DNA of 64,000 nucleotides, from assembly GCA_944323205.1 (NCBI GenBank), contig CALURO010000007.1:62001-126000 (forward strand), given 5' to 3'. The notes below the pieces were generated by a model. That model was given only the letters and a program-made list of their open reading frames with translations, was not told where the DNA came from and did not search any database. This stretch comes from an uncultured Mucispirillum sp. (GTDB taxonomy: Bacteria; Chrysiogenota; Deferribacteres; Deferribacterales; Mucispirillaceae). This document shows positions 7,514 to 17,520 of the stretch, piece by piece. Made by a program: the position numbers and the translations under genes. Each line of letters begins with the position of its first letter. Position 1 is the stretch's first letter.

Positions 7514-9466
7514 TTATGCACCTTTATTAAATACATCATTATATAATATATCATATATACATTTTTTATCACCATTGCAGTTTTTAATATCTTTATTCAT
7601 CTGCCTTCTTTCATTTAATAACATATTTTTTTCTTCACTGTCTGCATTTTTAATTGATTTAAAATATTTATCACTTGATAATCTGTCTAACATTCTCAAA
7701 TTAACATCATTAACTATTGCTTTTTCTGAAAGTGTAGATGCTTTACTCATATCAAATGATGCATCTAAGTTTAATAAATTAACTGGCTTTCCATTTTTAG
7801 TTTTACCGCTCCATACTAATTTTGGACTGCTTTTATTTATTTGATAGTAATTAATATTAATATCCTGCTTATCATTATTGTCCAAGATATCTACAAATAT
7901 ATTACCACTCATTAATGCTGTTTTTTTCATGCCGTTATATTCATATAAATAAAACTTAAAGCCGTCAGATACTGCATCTAAAATGTCGGCTTCCTGTATT
8001 TTAGTTTTTGCATATTTATTTACTAATGATGTAATTTTACTTTTATTTAAAGGTGCAATATTGCTGGATAATTCTTTTAAAAAATGTCCCAGTTTATTAT
8101 CATCTTTTATTTTTAATGTTTTTTCATCTGCTAAAAATATATTGCCTATTGTTTTATAAGTCCGTGACAGTTCAAAATATGGATACATTATAAGTTCATC
8201 TTTGCCGTCATTATTTATATCAAACTTATAATAGTTCACATAAAATCTAGAAGCTGCCGGTATATCAATATATTCTTTTATATATTCCATAAATGCATCA
8301 TCATCAAATTTGCCGTTTTTAATAAATGGTGAATTTGGTGCAAGTTTTACAAGTTCTTCATTATCAATCCCCACTTTACTATTAAGAGATTTTTGCAGTA
8401 ACTCTTCACTAGTCCAGCCGCTTATAGTATTAACCGCTGCCTTATTATCAATAAACAAGTTTCTATCAAGACCATTATCTTTATCTACCATCTCTATATT
8501 ATCAATAGTTAAAAGATATATATTATAGTTGTTTGGAGTACCTGCAGGCATTATTACATATACATTTTTATTAAATGGATAAAAATAATACATTACATCC
8601 ATTGATAAAGTATTATCTGAAATAATGCCGTAAAAAAGACTTTCTCCATAATTCTGCTGCTTTTCAAAATCACTAAATGACTTATATGTATCTGAAAAAT
8701 TTTCAATAAATGTATTTAAAACAACAGCATCTATACTTTTTAAATCAACATCTATGCTGCAGTAACCGCCAGAGCCGTCTGTTGAAATGGCAGAAAAGAA
8801 ATTCTGATTACTGTTTAATATGTCTAAATATCCATATTCAAATAAAACAGTATCTGAAATATTATTATCTTTTAATATGTCATATAAATGTGCCACAGCT
8901 AAATTATCATTTGAAAAATTATATTTATTTAAAACTGTAATCAATTTATATATTTTTTCCACTAATTCTGTATCGTCTTTTTCATGCTTAATATATTTTT
9001 TCATTTGAGCAAGGCTTATATTTTTTAAAGGTTTTACATGGCTTAAAATACTTTCATATTCATAAAGCCCGTTTTTTGCTAAATATCCAAGAATATATGC
9101 AAGATGATATTCATCACTGTTTTTAACTTTCTCATCTTTAATACTTCCTAAACTTTCCATTATATATTTATGAAAAGCTAAAAAGTAAACATAACCTTTA
9201 TTCATATTAGTAATATCTGCATTTCTAAGATACTTGGCTTTTTTATTTAATTTTAAAAGAAATTCATTGGCTTTTTTTACTTTTTCTTTATCATCTAACC
9301 TGCTGTAATCATAATCTACAATTACATCTTTATATGGTAATTCAGAGTCCATATCCGCAAATGCAGCACCTGCCGTTTTCTGCACACTGCTGATGCTGAA
9401 TGGCTCTGCATAAGCTGAATTTATAGAAAATAAAACTAAAATAAATAATAAATACATTTTTTTCAT
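7514..9466 (-). CDS. Large exported protein with DxDxDG motif and C-terminal LprI-like domain (paralogue B)
   Basis: This is a 650-residue paralogue of the 4382-6346 product. It has a signal peptide (cleavage after AYA near residue 20), the same overall plan, a calcium-loop-like 'FDINNDGKDELI' at about residue 417 and an LprI/DUF1311-like C-terminus with two Cys (KNCNGDKKC). The first Cys of the family pattern is again Val. The C-terminal 70 or so residues are almost identical to paralogue A while the rest is only moderately similar. It lacks the downstream ABC ATPase gene. Periplasmic or secreted; function unknown. Confidence 0.75.
   Translation of the reverse strand: MKKMYLLFILVLFSINSAYAEPFSISSVQKTAGAAFADMDSELPYKDVIVDYDYSRLDDKEKVKKANEFLLKLNKKAKYLRNADITNMNKGYVYFLAFHKYIMESLGSIKDEKVKNSDEYHLAYILGYLAKNGLYEYESILSHVKPLKNISLAQMKKYIKHEKDDTELVEKIYKLITVLNKYNFSNDNLAVAHLYDILKDNNISDTVLFEYGYLDILNSNQNFFSAISTDGSGGYCSIDVDLKSIDAVVLNTFIENFSDTYKSFSDFEKQQNYGESLFYGIISDNTLSMDVMYYFYPFNKNVYVIMPAGTPNNYNIYLLTIDNIEMVDKDNGLDRNLFIDNKAAVNTISGWTSEELLQKSLNSKVGIDNEELVKLAPNSPFIKNGKFDDDAFMEYIKEYIDIPAASRFYVNYYKFDINNDGKDELIMYPYFELSRTYKTIGNIFLADEKTLKIKDDNKLGHFLKELSSNIAPLNKSKITSLVNKYAKTKIQEADILDAVSDGFKFYLYEYNGMKKTALMSGNIFVDILDNNDKQDININYYQINKSSPKLVWSGKTKNGKPVNLLNLDASFDMSKASTLSEKAIVNDVNLRMLDRLSSDKYFKSIKNADSEEKNMLLNERRQMNKDIKNCNGDKKCIYDILYNDVFNKGA
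7657..7756. repeat. 100-bp segment identical to 4513-4612
   Basis: This is the second copy of the identical block shared by the two LprI-like paralogues. Confidence 0.9.
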
Positions 9467-9504
9467 AACTTTCCCCTTTTTATAGAAATATATACTTATA
9501 TTTG

Positions 9505-9539
9505 AAAAAAGGCGGCCTAAATATGGTAAATAAGCCGCC
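9505..9539 (-). terminator. Terminator of cysS
   Basis: GGCGGC and GCCGCC at the ends of 9511-9539 form a GC-rich stem, followed on the minus strand by six T (9505-9510). It lies 24 bases beyond the cysS stop codon. Confidence 0.8.
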
Positions 9540-9562
9540 CATATTATATAATTGCTGTATTT

Positions 9563-10993
9563 TTATACAAGAGTTCTAAACCTTGTGCCTTCTGGTGTAT
9601 CTATAATTTCAACACCTTTTTCAGTTAACTCTGCACGGACACTGTCTGCAAGGGCAAAATCTTTATTTTTCCTAGCTTCTGCTCTTTTTGCAATTAATGC
9701 TTCCACTTCACTTAGTGGTATTTTTAAGTTACTTTTATACCATTCATCTGCACTGTGGTTTATAATACCCAGCACTTTTGAAACAATATTAAAAATATAA
9801 CTGCTTACTTCTTTTAAATGCTCTGCACTTTCATTATCAGGTTTTCCTGCAATTATAGTATTACCCATTCTAACAATCTCAAAAATTGCCGCAACTGCCT
9901 TTGGAGTGTTAAAATCATCATTCATAGCTTCTTCAAACTCTTTAATAAAGTGGCCTTTTATATCGCATATTTCCTGAGACATATTTTTGCCTTTTTTAGA
10001 GCCATGTAAATGTGCCACTTCATCAAGGAAAATATATATTCTTTGCAGTGCAGCTGATGCTTCTTTTAATTTATCTTCAGAATATTCAAGGGGCTGCCTG
10101 TAATGAGTCATTAAAAATAAAAGCCTTAATGCTTCTGGGTGGCATATTTTTAAAATATCGCGGATAGTAAAAAAGTTATTTAATGATTTTGACATTTTTT
10201 CTTTATTAATATTTACAAACCCGTTATGTATCCAGTAGTTTGCAAAGGTAGAGCATGATATTGCTTCTGACTGGGCTATTTCATTTTCATGGTGTGGAAA
10301 TATTAAATCCTGCCCGCCGCCGTGAATATCTATATGGCTGCCTAAAATAGCCTCACTCATAACGCTGCATTCTATATGCCAGCCAGGTCTGCCCTGCCCC
10401 CATGGAGACTGCCATGAAGGCTCGCCCGGTTTTGCTGCTTTCCACAGTGCAAAATCAAGCGGATTTTCTTTTTTATCATTTACATCAACCCTTGCCCCAG
10501 CCATCATATCTTCTAAATTTCTGCCGGAAAGTTTGCCGTATTCTTTAAAAGAGTTTACTCTAAAATATACATCGCCATCTACTGCATAAGCATTGCCTTT
10601 TTCTATTAATCTTTCGCAGTAGTTTATCATCTTATCTATATACTTTGTAGCCATCGGAGTATATGATGGCCTTTTAATATAAAGGCTGTCCATATCTTTA
10701 TCATGCTCTTTTATAAACCTTTCTGAAAGGTCGCTCCATAATTCATGGTTTTCATTAGCACGGTTAATTATTTTATCATCAACATCAGTAAAATTTTTAA
10801 CAAAAGTAACATCATAACCTTTATATTCAAAAAATCTTCTTATAACATCAAAAGCAACAGAGCTTCTGCCATGTCCTATATGGGTATAATCATATACAGT
10901 AACACCGCATACATACATTCCCACTTTACCTTCATTAATAGGCTTAAATTCTTCTTTTTTTGAAGTCATTGTATTATAAAGTGTAATATTCAT
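9563..10993 (-). CDS. cysS: Cysteinyl-tRNA synthetase
   Basis: This 476-residue class I synthetase charges tRNA-Cys in the cytoplasm, and the length is typical. The HIGH motif appears as THIGHGR (residues 38-41) with the zinc ligand Cys29 just before it. Further zinc-site residues sit in 'IECSV' (about 209) and 'PHHENE' (about 234). KMSKS is at about 266-270. The C-terminal half is the DALR/anticodon-binding region. The start is set by ATG 10993 with GGAG upstream. A terminator follows. The OppF-like gene ends only 13 bases upstream, so read-through from that operon is possible. Confidence 0.97.
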   Translation of the reverse strand: MNITLYNTMTSKKEEFKPINEGKVGMYVCGVTVYDYTHIGHGRSSVAFDVIRRFFEYKGYDVTFVKNFTDVDDKIINRANENHELWSDLSERFIKEHDKDMDSLYIKRPSYTPMATKYIDKMINYCERLIEKGNAYAVDGDVYFRVNSFKEYGKLSGRNLEDMMAGARVDVNDKKENPLDFALWKAAKPGEPSWQSPWGQGRPGWHIECSVMSEAILGSHIDIHGGGQDLIFPHHENEIAQSEAISCSTFANYWIHNGFVNINKEKMSKSLNNFFTIRDILKICHPEALRLLFLMTHYRQPLEYSEDKLKEASAALQRIYIFLDEVAHLHGSKKGKNMSQEICDIKGHFIKEFEEAMNDDFNTPKAVAAIFEIVRMGNTIIAGKPDNESAEHLKEVSSYIFNIVSKVLGIINHSADEWYKSNLKIPLSEVEALIAKRAEARKNKDFALADSVRAELTEKGVEIIDTPEGTRFRTLV

Positions 10994-11006
10994 ATATTCT
11001 CCATTA

Positions 11007-11810
11007 TTAATTATTTTTCATAAATGTATAACTTGATGATGCTAAAAGACTTTTTGTATATTCTGATTTTGGATTTGAAAGCACATCTAATGTATTGCCA
11101 TATTCTTCCAAAGTGCCTTTCTGCATAACTGCTATATTTTCACATAAGTTTGAAACTACTGCTAAACTATGGGATATTAATATAAGTGTAATTCCATTTT
11201 TTTGCAAGGATTTCATTAAATTTAAAATCTGTGCCTGCACTGATACATCAAGTGAGCTGACAGGTTCATCTGCAATAATCACTTTTGGATTAATAGATAA
11301 AGCCCGTGCTATTGATATACGCTGCCGCTGCCCGCCTGAAAATTCATGGGGATACCTTTCTAAATATTCTACAGGCAGCCCTACCATTTCCATAAGTCGC
11401 TCTAAATGTGCCTGTATTTCGTTTTTATCTTTTGTAATGTGCTGCTTTATACCATCACTTAATGCAGATTTTATTGTAAGTTTTGGATTAAGTGTGTTAT
11501 TAGGGTCTTGAAACACCATCTGCACATTTTTTGTATATTCCTGCCTTTCTTTTTTTGATAAAGTAGAAATATCTTTACCAGCATAAAGCACCCTGCCTTT
11601 ATCGGCTTTGTATATACTACACATAAGCCTTGCAATAGTTGTTTTGCCGCTTCCAGATTCTCCAACTATACCAAGAGAAGAGCCTGATGCCACACTTAAT
11701 GATACATTATCAAGAGCTGCAAAATACTTTCCATTACTAAAAAAACCATCAGATGTGTAAAAATATTTGCTTACCTGTTCAAGTGCTAAAATACTACTAT
11801 TATTCTGCAT
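11007..11810 (-). CDS. OppF/DppF-type ABC transporter ATP-binding protein
   Basis: This 267-residue ATPase resembles the second ATPase of oligopeptide/nickel importers. It has Walker A GESGSGKTT (about residues 50-58), 'VFQDPNNTLNP' after it (typical of OppF/DppF), the signature SGGQRQR, Walker B VIIADEP and 'SSLDVSVQAQILNL'. The usual partners (OppA, B, C, D) are absent. Instead it overlaps by 11 bases the gene of a large polytopic membrane protein, which suggests translational coupling and a joint function. The ATPase family is certain; the transport substrate is unknown. Confidence 0.85.
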   Translation of the reverse strand: MQNNSSILALEQVSKYFYTSDGFFSNGKYFAALDNVSLSVASGSSLGIVGESGSGKTTIARLMCSIYKADKGRVLYAGKDISTLSKKERQEYTKNVQMVFQDPNNTLNPKLTIKSALSDGIKQHITKDKNEIQAHLERLMEMVGLPVEYLERYPHEFSGGQRQRISIARALSINPKVIIADEPVSSLDVSVQAQILNLMKSLQKNGITLILISHSLAVVSNLCENIAVMQKGTLEEYGNTLDVLSNPKSEYTKSLLASSSYTFMKNN

Positions 11811-13674
11811 ATTCTTCTAATTCCAGCCTTTTTTCTTCCTTGATTTTATGATAAGAGCCTATTACTACAAGCAGGTTACTTACAATTAAAACAAGAAAAA
11901 ATAAATTATATATAAATATATTCTCTTTAAAATCTCTGTTAAATAAAATATTTATCATTGTAATCAATAGTAAGATAATGGATAATCCAAACCCTGCTGA
12001 TATATAGTGATTATATTTATTAATACATACAGATGTCACCACCATTATTGAATATAAAAACACATAGATATATTCAACAGGGTATATTCTTAAATCAGTA
12101 ATCAGCATATTGATAGGTGTAAAAAGTAATATATATATTTCCCCAAGAATAACTGCTGAAATGATAAACATAGGAAATACATCATTATAATTTTTAAAAA
12201 GCAGGAAAAGCCCTAACAATATATAAAATGCTATTATATGTCTTAACTGAAAAAATGTTTTTACAATATCTGAATCTATCTGATTGTCAAATGAAATATT
12301 AAATACAAAAGGTAAAAACCACATAAATACTGCATATATCACCATAGCTGTTGATGAATAATATAGTATCATATATATATGTTTTAGTTTAATAAAATTG
12401 ACTACTTCTCTAAAATCATTCCAAAGCATAGCCGCATATCTTGCATCAGACTGATAACTGCCTTTATTATATGCTACCCTGCTTAAAAATATAAAAATAG
12501 ATACCAGCTCTATAAAAGCATAAAAAGCTATATTTAACGAATAAATATCATAAACAATCATACCTTTAAATGCAATAGAATCTTCAAGCATAAATAATGC
12601 TGATAAAAAAAAGCTGATAACAGCAAGTATTTTTATAATATCCCTGTCAAAAGTGGTAAAATAAAGCATACCAATAAAAAGCATGGCTATAGATATCTGA
12701 TAATAATTAATTGTAAAATATACTGCATCATTTGATATGAAAAGCTGTTCAAAACCTAAAAAAGCAAATACAATATTTGTATATATTATAAATAATATAC
12801 TACATAAACCCATAAATGAGGACAAAAACCTTCCTGAAAGCATCAAGGCTGTGCCTTGAACTATAATTGCTGCACATATAACTATATGCAGTGATACAGA
12901 ATAACCTACAATAAAAATATAACCTACAGCTATAATCACAAAAAAACATGATAATAAAGAAAGATAGTCTATAATATATTCTTTTGAATACCATGTATAA
13001 TATTTAGAAACAGCATAATATTCTACGCCGCTTTTTTCTAAATAATCAAGCCTGTGAACAGAGGGAGCAACAGAAAATACAAAATAAACAATCCCCATAG
13101 CTTTAAGAACAAAAACAATAAAATCAATCAATGTTATTTTATATAGTTCATCTATAAGCTCTATATTTTCCACACCATAAAAAAAATGTCCAAATAAATA
13201 TACAGATAATATAATAATTTTTAAAAAAGCTGCAGTGTAAAATAAAGGGATACTAAAAAAAAAGTCTATAAAAGAATTTCTGATTTTATCAAAGATTTTA
13301 TTTTTATTTGGCATAATAGCTACATAAGAAACATATTCTTTTGCATTTTTAAGCCTGCCTGCAAATACACGCAGAGACATAAATAACATAACCACTATAC
13401 ATACATAAAAAATAAACTCTGCAATAGATGAAACTGCAGGAACAGCAAAGATGATAAGAGTTAATACTGAGCCTGTAAAAAATAATGCAATAAAACCAGC
13501 AGATATATAACACCAAAATTCATATCTTGAAAACGGTTTTATATTAAACAAAAAATATTTAAAAAAATCTTTTGCAACAAGTTTAAATAATATAACAGCA
13601 TTAAACAGGCTGTGTTTTAAAAAAACTTTTTGTGTGTAATTTGTAGATACAGCTTCTTTAAAATCAGTAACCAA
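11800..13674 (-). CDS. Large polytopic membrane protein, N-terminal DUF805-like segment
   Basis: This 624-residue protein has about fifteen or more hydrophobic segments. Around residues 40-120 the pattern 'FSRYEFWCYISAGFIALFF' followed by 'LRVFAGRLKNA' resembles DUF805 (YhaH-like) membrane proteins; the remainder is unrecognised. It starts at a TTG (13674) with GGAG six bases upstream, and no better ATG is near. It overlaps the downstream OppF-like ATPase gene and could be the membrane partner of that ATPase, though it lacks the usual permease EAA motif that I could recognise. Function unknown. Confidence 0.7.
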   Translation of the reverse strand: MVTDFKEAVSTNYTQKVFLKHSLFNAVILFKLVAKDFFKYFLFNIKPFSRYEFWCYISAGFIALFFTGSVLTLIIFAVPAVSSIAEFIFYVCIVVMLFMSLRVFAGRLKNAKEYVSYVAIMPNKNKIFDKIRNSFIDFFFSIPLFYTAAFLKIIILSVYLFGHFFYGVENIELIDELYKITLIDFIVFVLKAMGIVYFVFSVAPSVHRLDYLEKSGVEYYAVSKYYTWYSKEYIIDYLSLLSCFFVIIAVGYIFIVGYSVSLHIVICAAIIVQGTALMLSGRFLSSFMGLCSILFIIYTNIVFAFLGFEQLFISNDAVYFTINYYQISIAMLFIGMLYFTTFDRDIIKILAVISFFLSALFMLEDSIAFKGMIVYDIYSLNIAFYAFIELVSIFIFLSRVAYNKGSYQSDARYAAMLWNDFREVVNFIKLKHIYMILYYSSTAMVIYAVFMWFLPFVFNISFDNQIDSDIVKTFFQLRHIIAFYILLGLFLLFKNYNDVFPMFIISAVILGEIYILLFTPINMLITDLRIYPVEYIYVFLYSIMVVTSVCINKYNHYISAGFGLSIILLLITMINILFNRDFKENIFIYNLFFLVLIVSNLLVVIGSYHKIKEEKRLELEEYAE

Positions 13675-13865
13675 AAAACTCTCCTTATATTATATAAAAA
13701 TTAGAAAATAATAAATTGATAACATCAAATATATATACATCTAATACTTCTTACTGCTGTTTTATCATATAAAAAGTTGACTTATAATGCAATATGTTCT
13801 TGCAAAAATCTTATTTTTATATATAGTAAACAATTATTTTTGATTCCATAAATGAGGGTATAACT

Positions 13866-16800
13866 GTGTCATTAAGAGAGTATGCAAAAAATAATATAGT
13901 TGTCTTTGATGGCGCTATGGGAACATCTATCCAAAAAGTAAATATTAGTGAAGACAAATGGCAGGGTAAAAATGGCTGTAATGAATTTTTGTGCCTTTCA
14001 TATCCTGAAGTTATATATGATATACATAAAGGCTATTTTGAGAGTGGAGCAAATGTTGCTGTTACAAATACATTTGGTGCTGTAAAATCAGTCTTAGCAG
14101 AATATGGCTTAGAAGATAAGGTTGTTGAAATAAACAGGGCTGCAGTTGATATTGCAAGGCGTGCTGCAAAGGGAAGAGAAAATACTTTTATTTCCTTATC
14201 TATGGGGCCCGGAACAAAACTTGCAAGCCTTGGACATACTACTTACCAGTCGCTTTATGAGCAGTATTTAGAACAGGCAGAATGTGTTGAAGTAGATTTA
14301 TATAATATAGAAACTGCACAGGATATTTTACAGTTAAAAGCAGCTGTGAATGCCTGCATTGAAGCTAACAGACGAAAAAATACTGATACTCCGATACTTG
14401 TATCTTTTACTGTTGAAAATAACTATACACTTTTAACAGGCTCAGATATTTCTGCAATTTCTGCAGTTATGGCGGGTATGCCTATATTTGCTCTTGGTCT
14501 TAACTGTGCAATGGGGCCTGATATGATGGAGCCTGCTATTGCATCATTATCTAATATATGGCAGGGCAGAATATATATTTCTCCAAATGCTGGTATGCCT
14601 GAAACTATTGACGGCAAAACTATATACCCTATGAATGATGAAAAATTTACTGCCATTATGAAAAACTTAATGGACAAATACCCAGTATCTATGGCTGGCG
14701 GCTGCTGTGGAACAGATAACACACATATAAAAATGTTAAGCGAAATGGCAAAGGGAAGAAATGTGCCAGAAAGAGAAGAAAAAGCATATATTGGCGAAGC
14801 TGCAAGCCTTTTTACTGCCGTATCATTAGAACAGAACCCTAAGCCTGCTATGATTGGCGAAAGAGCAAACGCTACAGGTTCAAAAGCTTTTAGAGAAATG
14901 CTTTTAGCTGAAGATATTGATGGTATTACTGCAATATGTAAAAATCAGGAAGATGCAGCCCATTTTATAGATTTATCTCTTGCCTATGCTGGCAGAAATG
15001 AAATAGAAGACTATAAAAATATAGTGCCTGTTTTAAATTCACAGCTTTTAGCTCCACTTGTAATAGATTCTACTGACCCTGAAACTGTTAAAGCAAGCCT
15101 TGAAAGATATTCAGGTAAACCTATTATAAATTCTGTAAATTTTGAAGACGGCGGAACAAAACTCCATAAAATGCTTAAAGTAGTAAAAGAGCATCCTGCA
15201 TGTGTTGTAGCTTTAACTATTGATGAAGATGGTATGGCTCAAACAGCTGAAAAAAAATTCCAAATAGCTGCACGGCTTTATAATACATGGGTTAATGAGT
15301 ATAACTTTAAAGCTGAAGATTTAATTATAGATACTCTTACATTTTCTATTGGCTCAGGTGATGAAACATTAACAAATGCAGCAATAGAAACATTAGAAGC
15401 TATCAAAATGATTAAAGAAAACTTAAAGGGTGTAAAAACAACGCTTGGTGTCAGCAATGTTTCCTTTGGCTTATCCCCTGCTTCAAGGCAGATATTAAAT
15501 TCTGTATTTTTAAATGAAGCAGTAAAAGCAGGGCTTGATACAGCTATAGTTCATGCATCTAAACTTACCCCTATTGCAAATATTTCACAAGTTGATATAG
15601 ATTACTGCCTTGATTTAATATATGCTCGTGATAATGCACTGCCAAACTTTATGGAGCATTTTGCAAATGCAAAAGTAGAATCAGAAGAAATTAATAAAGA
15701 TTTACCGCCACTAGAAATGCTGCCTTTAAAAATTATAAAAGGTGATAAAACTGAGCTTGATACAATAATATTATCTCTTTTAGAACATAAAAAGGCAGAA
15801 GATATTATTAATAACATACTTTTCCCAGCAATGCAGCAGGTTGGCGATATGTTTGGTGAAGGAAAAATGCTTTTACCTTTCGTATTAAAATCTGCAGAAA
15901 CTATGAAAGCAGCCGTATCTATATTAGAACCTTATCTTGAAAAACAAGAGGGTTCGTCAAAAGGTGAAATAGTTATTGCAACAGTTGCTGGCGATGTTCA
16001 TGATATTGGTAAAAATTTAGTAGATATTATTATGAGCAATAACGGCTTTAATGTGCATAACCTTGGTATAAAAGTGCCAGTTGCAGAAATGATAAAAAAA
16101 GCAAAAGAAGTAGGTGCTAAGGCAATAGGTATGAGCGGTCTGCTTGTAAAATCTACCCTTATTATGAAAGAAAATCTTGAAGAAATAGCAAAAGAACTTC
16201 CTGATATTAAAATTATGCTTGGCGGTGCTGCTTTAACTAATAAGTTTGTAAATGAAAGCTGTGCACCTATTATGCCTGATAAAGTTTTTTACTGTAAAGA
16301 TGCTTTTGATAATATATCTGCAATGGACGGCTCTAAAAAAGCAGCAGTTAAAGAAAATGCAAAACCAGTTATAGAAATAATAGAAGAATTTGATGTTAAA
16401 AAAGAAGAACGGGCAGATATTAGAAAGCTAGATATTAAAGATATACCTACACCACCATTTTATGGCACAAAAGTGATTAGTGCAGATATTTATGATGTGT
16501 ATAAATATCTTAATAGAAACTTTTTATTCTCAAATATATGGGGCTATAAAAAGAAAGATTTAAGCTGCGAAGAATATGAATTTTTAATTAATGAAACAGT
16601 TATTCCAGAGCTTAAAAACCTGTTTAAAGATATTACTAATAAAAAAGCTGTTGAAGCAAAAGCAATATATGGCTATTTTAAATGCAGAAGCATAAATAAT
16701 TCTATAGAAATATATGCTAAAGATGATGCTCTGCTGCATACATTTAATTTTCCAGACAGTAAAGCAGTGCCAAAATACAGCCTTGCAGACTATATATCAA

Positions 16801-17216
16801 GCAGTGAAGATAGCTTTGATGTGCTGCCTATGCAGATTGTTACATTAGGGGAAAAACCAGCCCAGTATTGTGCAGAACTTTTTAAAAATAATGACTATAA
16901 AAACTACTATATGGCTCACGGGCTTTTTACCGAGCTGACAGAAGCATTAGCAGAATATACCCACAGGATTATTAGAAAAGAATTAAACCTTATTGATAAA
17001 AGCAGTGATACTCCAGAAAATGCAGTTGCAGGAAAATATAGAAGTAAACGATTTAGCTTTGGATATCCACTCTGCCCAGATATTGAAAATAATACAATTC
17101 TTGCAAATATGCTGCAAAGCGAAAGAATTGGGGTAACATTAAGCCAGTCTAACCAGATGCACCCAGAATATTCTACTTCTGCTTTTATTATTCATCACCC
17201 TGATATTAAATATTAA
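13866..17216 (+). CDS. metH: Cobalamin-dependent methionine synthase
   Basis: This 1116-residue modular enzyme transfers the methyl group of 5-methyltetrahydrofolate through cobalamin to homocysteine. The domains are in order: homocysteine-binding with zinc Cys in 'LNCAMGP' (about 213) and 'GGCCGT' (about 278-279), pterin-binding from 'MIGERANATGS' (about 330), cobalamin cap (about 620-690), cobalamin-binding with GDVHDIGKN (about 706-714, His is the lower axial cobalt ligand), and a reactivation domain ending with 'GYPLCPD' and 'SQSNQMHPEYSTSAF'. It is about 110 residues shorter than E. coli MetH but all domains are present. GTG start 13866 follows GAGGG by 7 bases. No cobalamin riboswitch was seen upstream. 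Confidence 0.96.
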   Translation: MSLREYAKNNIVVFDGAMGTSIQKVNISEDKWQGKNGCNEFLCLSYPEVIYDIHKGYFESGANVAVTNTFGAVKSVLAEYGLEDKVVEINRAAVDIARRAAKGRENTFISLSMGPGTKLASLGHTTYQSLYEQYLEQAECVEVDLYNIETAQDILQLKAAVNACIEANRRKNTDTPILVSFTVENNYTLLTGSDISAISAVMAGMPIFALGLNCAMGPDMMEPAIASLSNIWQGRIYISPNAGMPETIDGKTIYPMNDEKFTAIMKNLMDKYPVSMAGGCCGTDNTHIKMLSEMAKGRNVPEREEKAYIGEAASLFTAVSLEQNPKPAMIGERANATGSKAFREMLLAEDIDGITAICKNQEDAAHFIDLSLAYAGRNEIEDYKNIVPVLNSQLLAPLVIDSTDPETVKASLERYSGKPIINSVNFEDGGTKLHKMLKVVKEHPACVVALTIDEDGMAQTAEKKFQIAARLYNTWVNEYNFKAEDLIIDTLTFSIGSGDETLTNAAIETLEAIKMIKENLKGVKTTLGVSNVSFGLSPASRQILNSVFLNEAVKAGLDTAIVHASKLTPIANISQVDIDYCLDLIYARDNALPNFMEHFANAKVESEEINKDLPPLEMLPLKIIKGDKTELDTIILSLLEHKKAEDIINNILFPAMQQVGDMFGEGKMLLPFVLKSAETMKAAVSILEPYLEKQEGSSKGEIVIATVAGDVHDIGKNLVDIIMSNNGFNVHNLGIKVPVAEMIKKAKEVGAKAIGMSGLLVKSTLIMKENLEEIAKELPDIKIMLGGAALTNKFVNESCAPIMPDKVFYCKDAFDNISAMDGSKKAAVKENAKPVIEIIEEFDVKKEERADIRKLDIKDIPTPPFYGTKVISADIYDVYKYLNRNFLFSNIWGYKKKDLSCEEYEFLINETVIPELKNLFKDITNKKAVEAKAIYGYFKCRSINNSIEIYAKDDALLHTFNFPDSKAVPKYSLADYISSSEDSFDVLPMQIVTLGEKPAQYCAELFKNNDYKNYYMAHGLFTELTEALAEYTHRIIRKELNLIDKSSDTPENAVAGKYRSKRFSFGYPLCPDIENNTILANMLQSERIGVTLSQSNQMHPEYSTSAFIIHHPDIKY

Positions 17217-17221
17217 TTATA

Positions 17222-17257
17222 AAGTGCTGAAAAAAGAAATTTTTTCGGCACTTTTTT
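17222..17257 (+). terminator. Terminator of metH
   Basis: AAGTGCTGAAAAAA (17222-17235) pairs with TTTTTTCGGCACTT (17240-17253) and a T run continues to 17257, six bases beyond the metH stop codon. Confidence 0.85.
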
Positions 17258-17261
17258 CTAA

Positions 17262-17420
17262 AAAATATCTATCAGCTTTGGATATGTTCACTTCGCCTGA
17301 TTACTCAGGCTCTTAATGACAAGGTGGATATTGACCATTACTACTTTGTCACTCAGAGGGAGCCTGCGACCGAAGAGTCTATAATTTTTACTAGCTGGAA
17401 CATGATTATATAATATTTAT
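17262..17420. repeat. Intergenic palindromic repeat cluster R1
   Basis: This fills most of the 304-bp gap between metH and the tail-fibre cassette. It holds 'CTTCGCCTGATTACTCAGG' plus CTCTTAATGAC (hairpin arms CCTGA/TCAGG), then in inverted sense 'TTTGTCACTCAGAGGGAGCC' and TGCGACCGAAGAGTCTATA. The same modules recur at 27.1, 38.4-38.8, 42.5 and 47.9-48.4 kb. Confidence 0.8.
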
Positions 17421-17520
17421 ATACTTTTTCGGTCACTATATACATTTATGGACTTTTTTGTATTTATTGGACAGCCTTATTTTTTATATATGCTAATATC
17501 TTTCATCAACGGAGGGTAAT

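Noticed and set aside
13675..13865. Cobalamin riboswitch upstream of metH
   Set aside because: I looked for the CAGGAGACC and CCGC.ACTGTAA landmarks and found neither; the region is plain AT-rich DNA.
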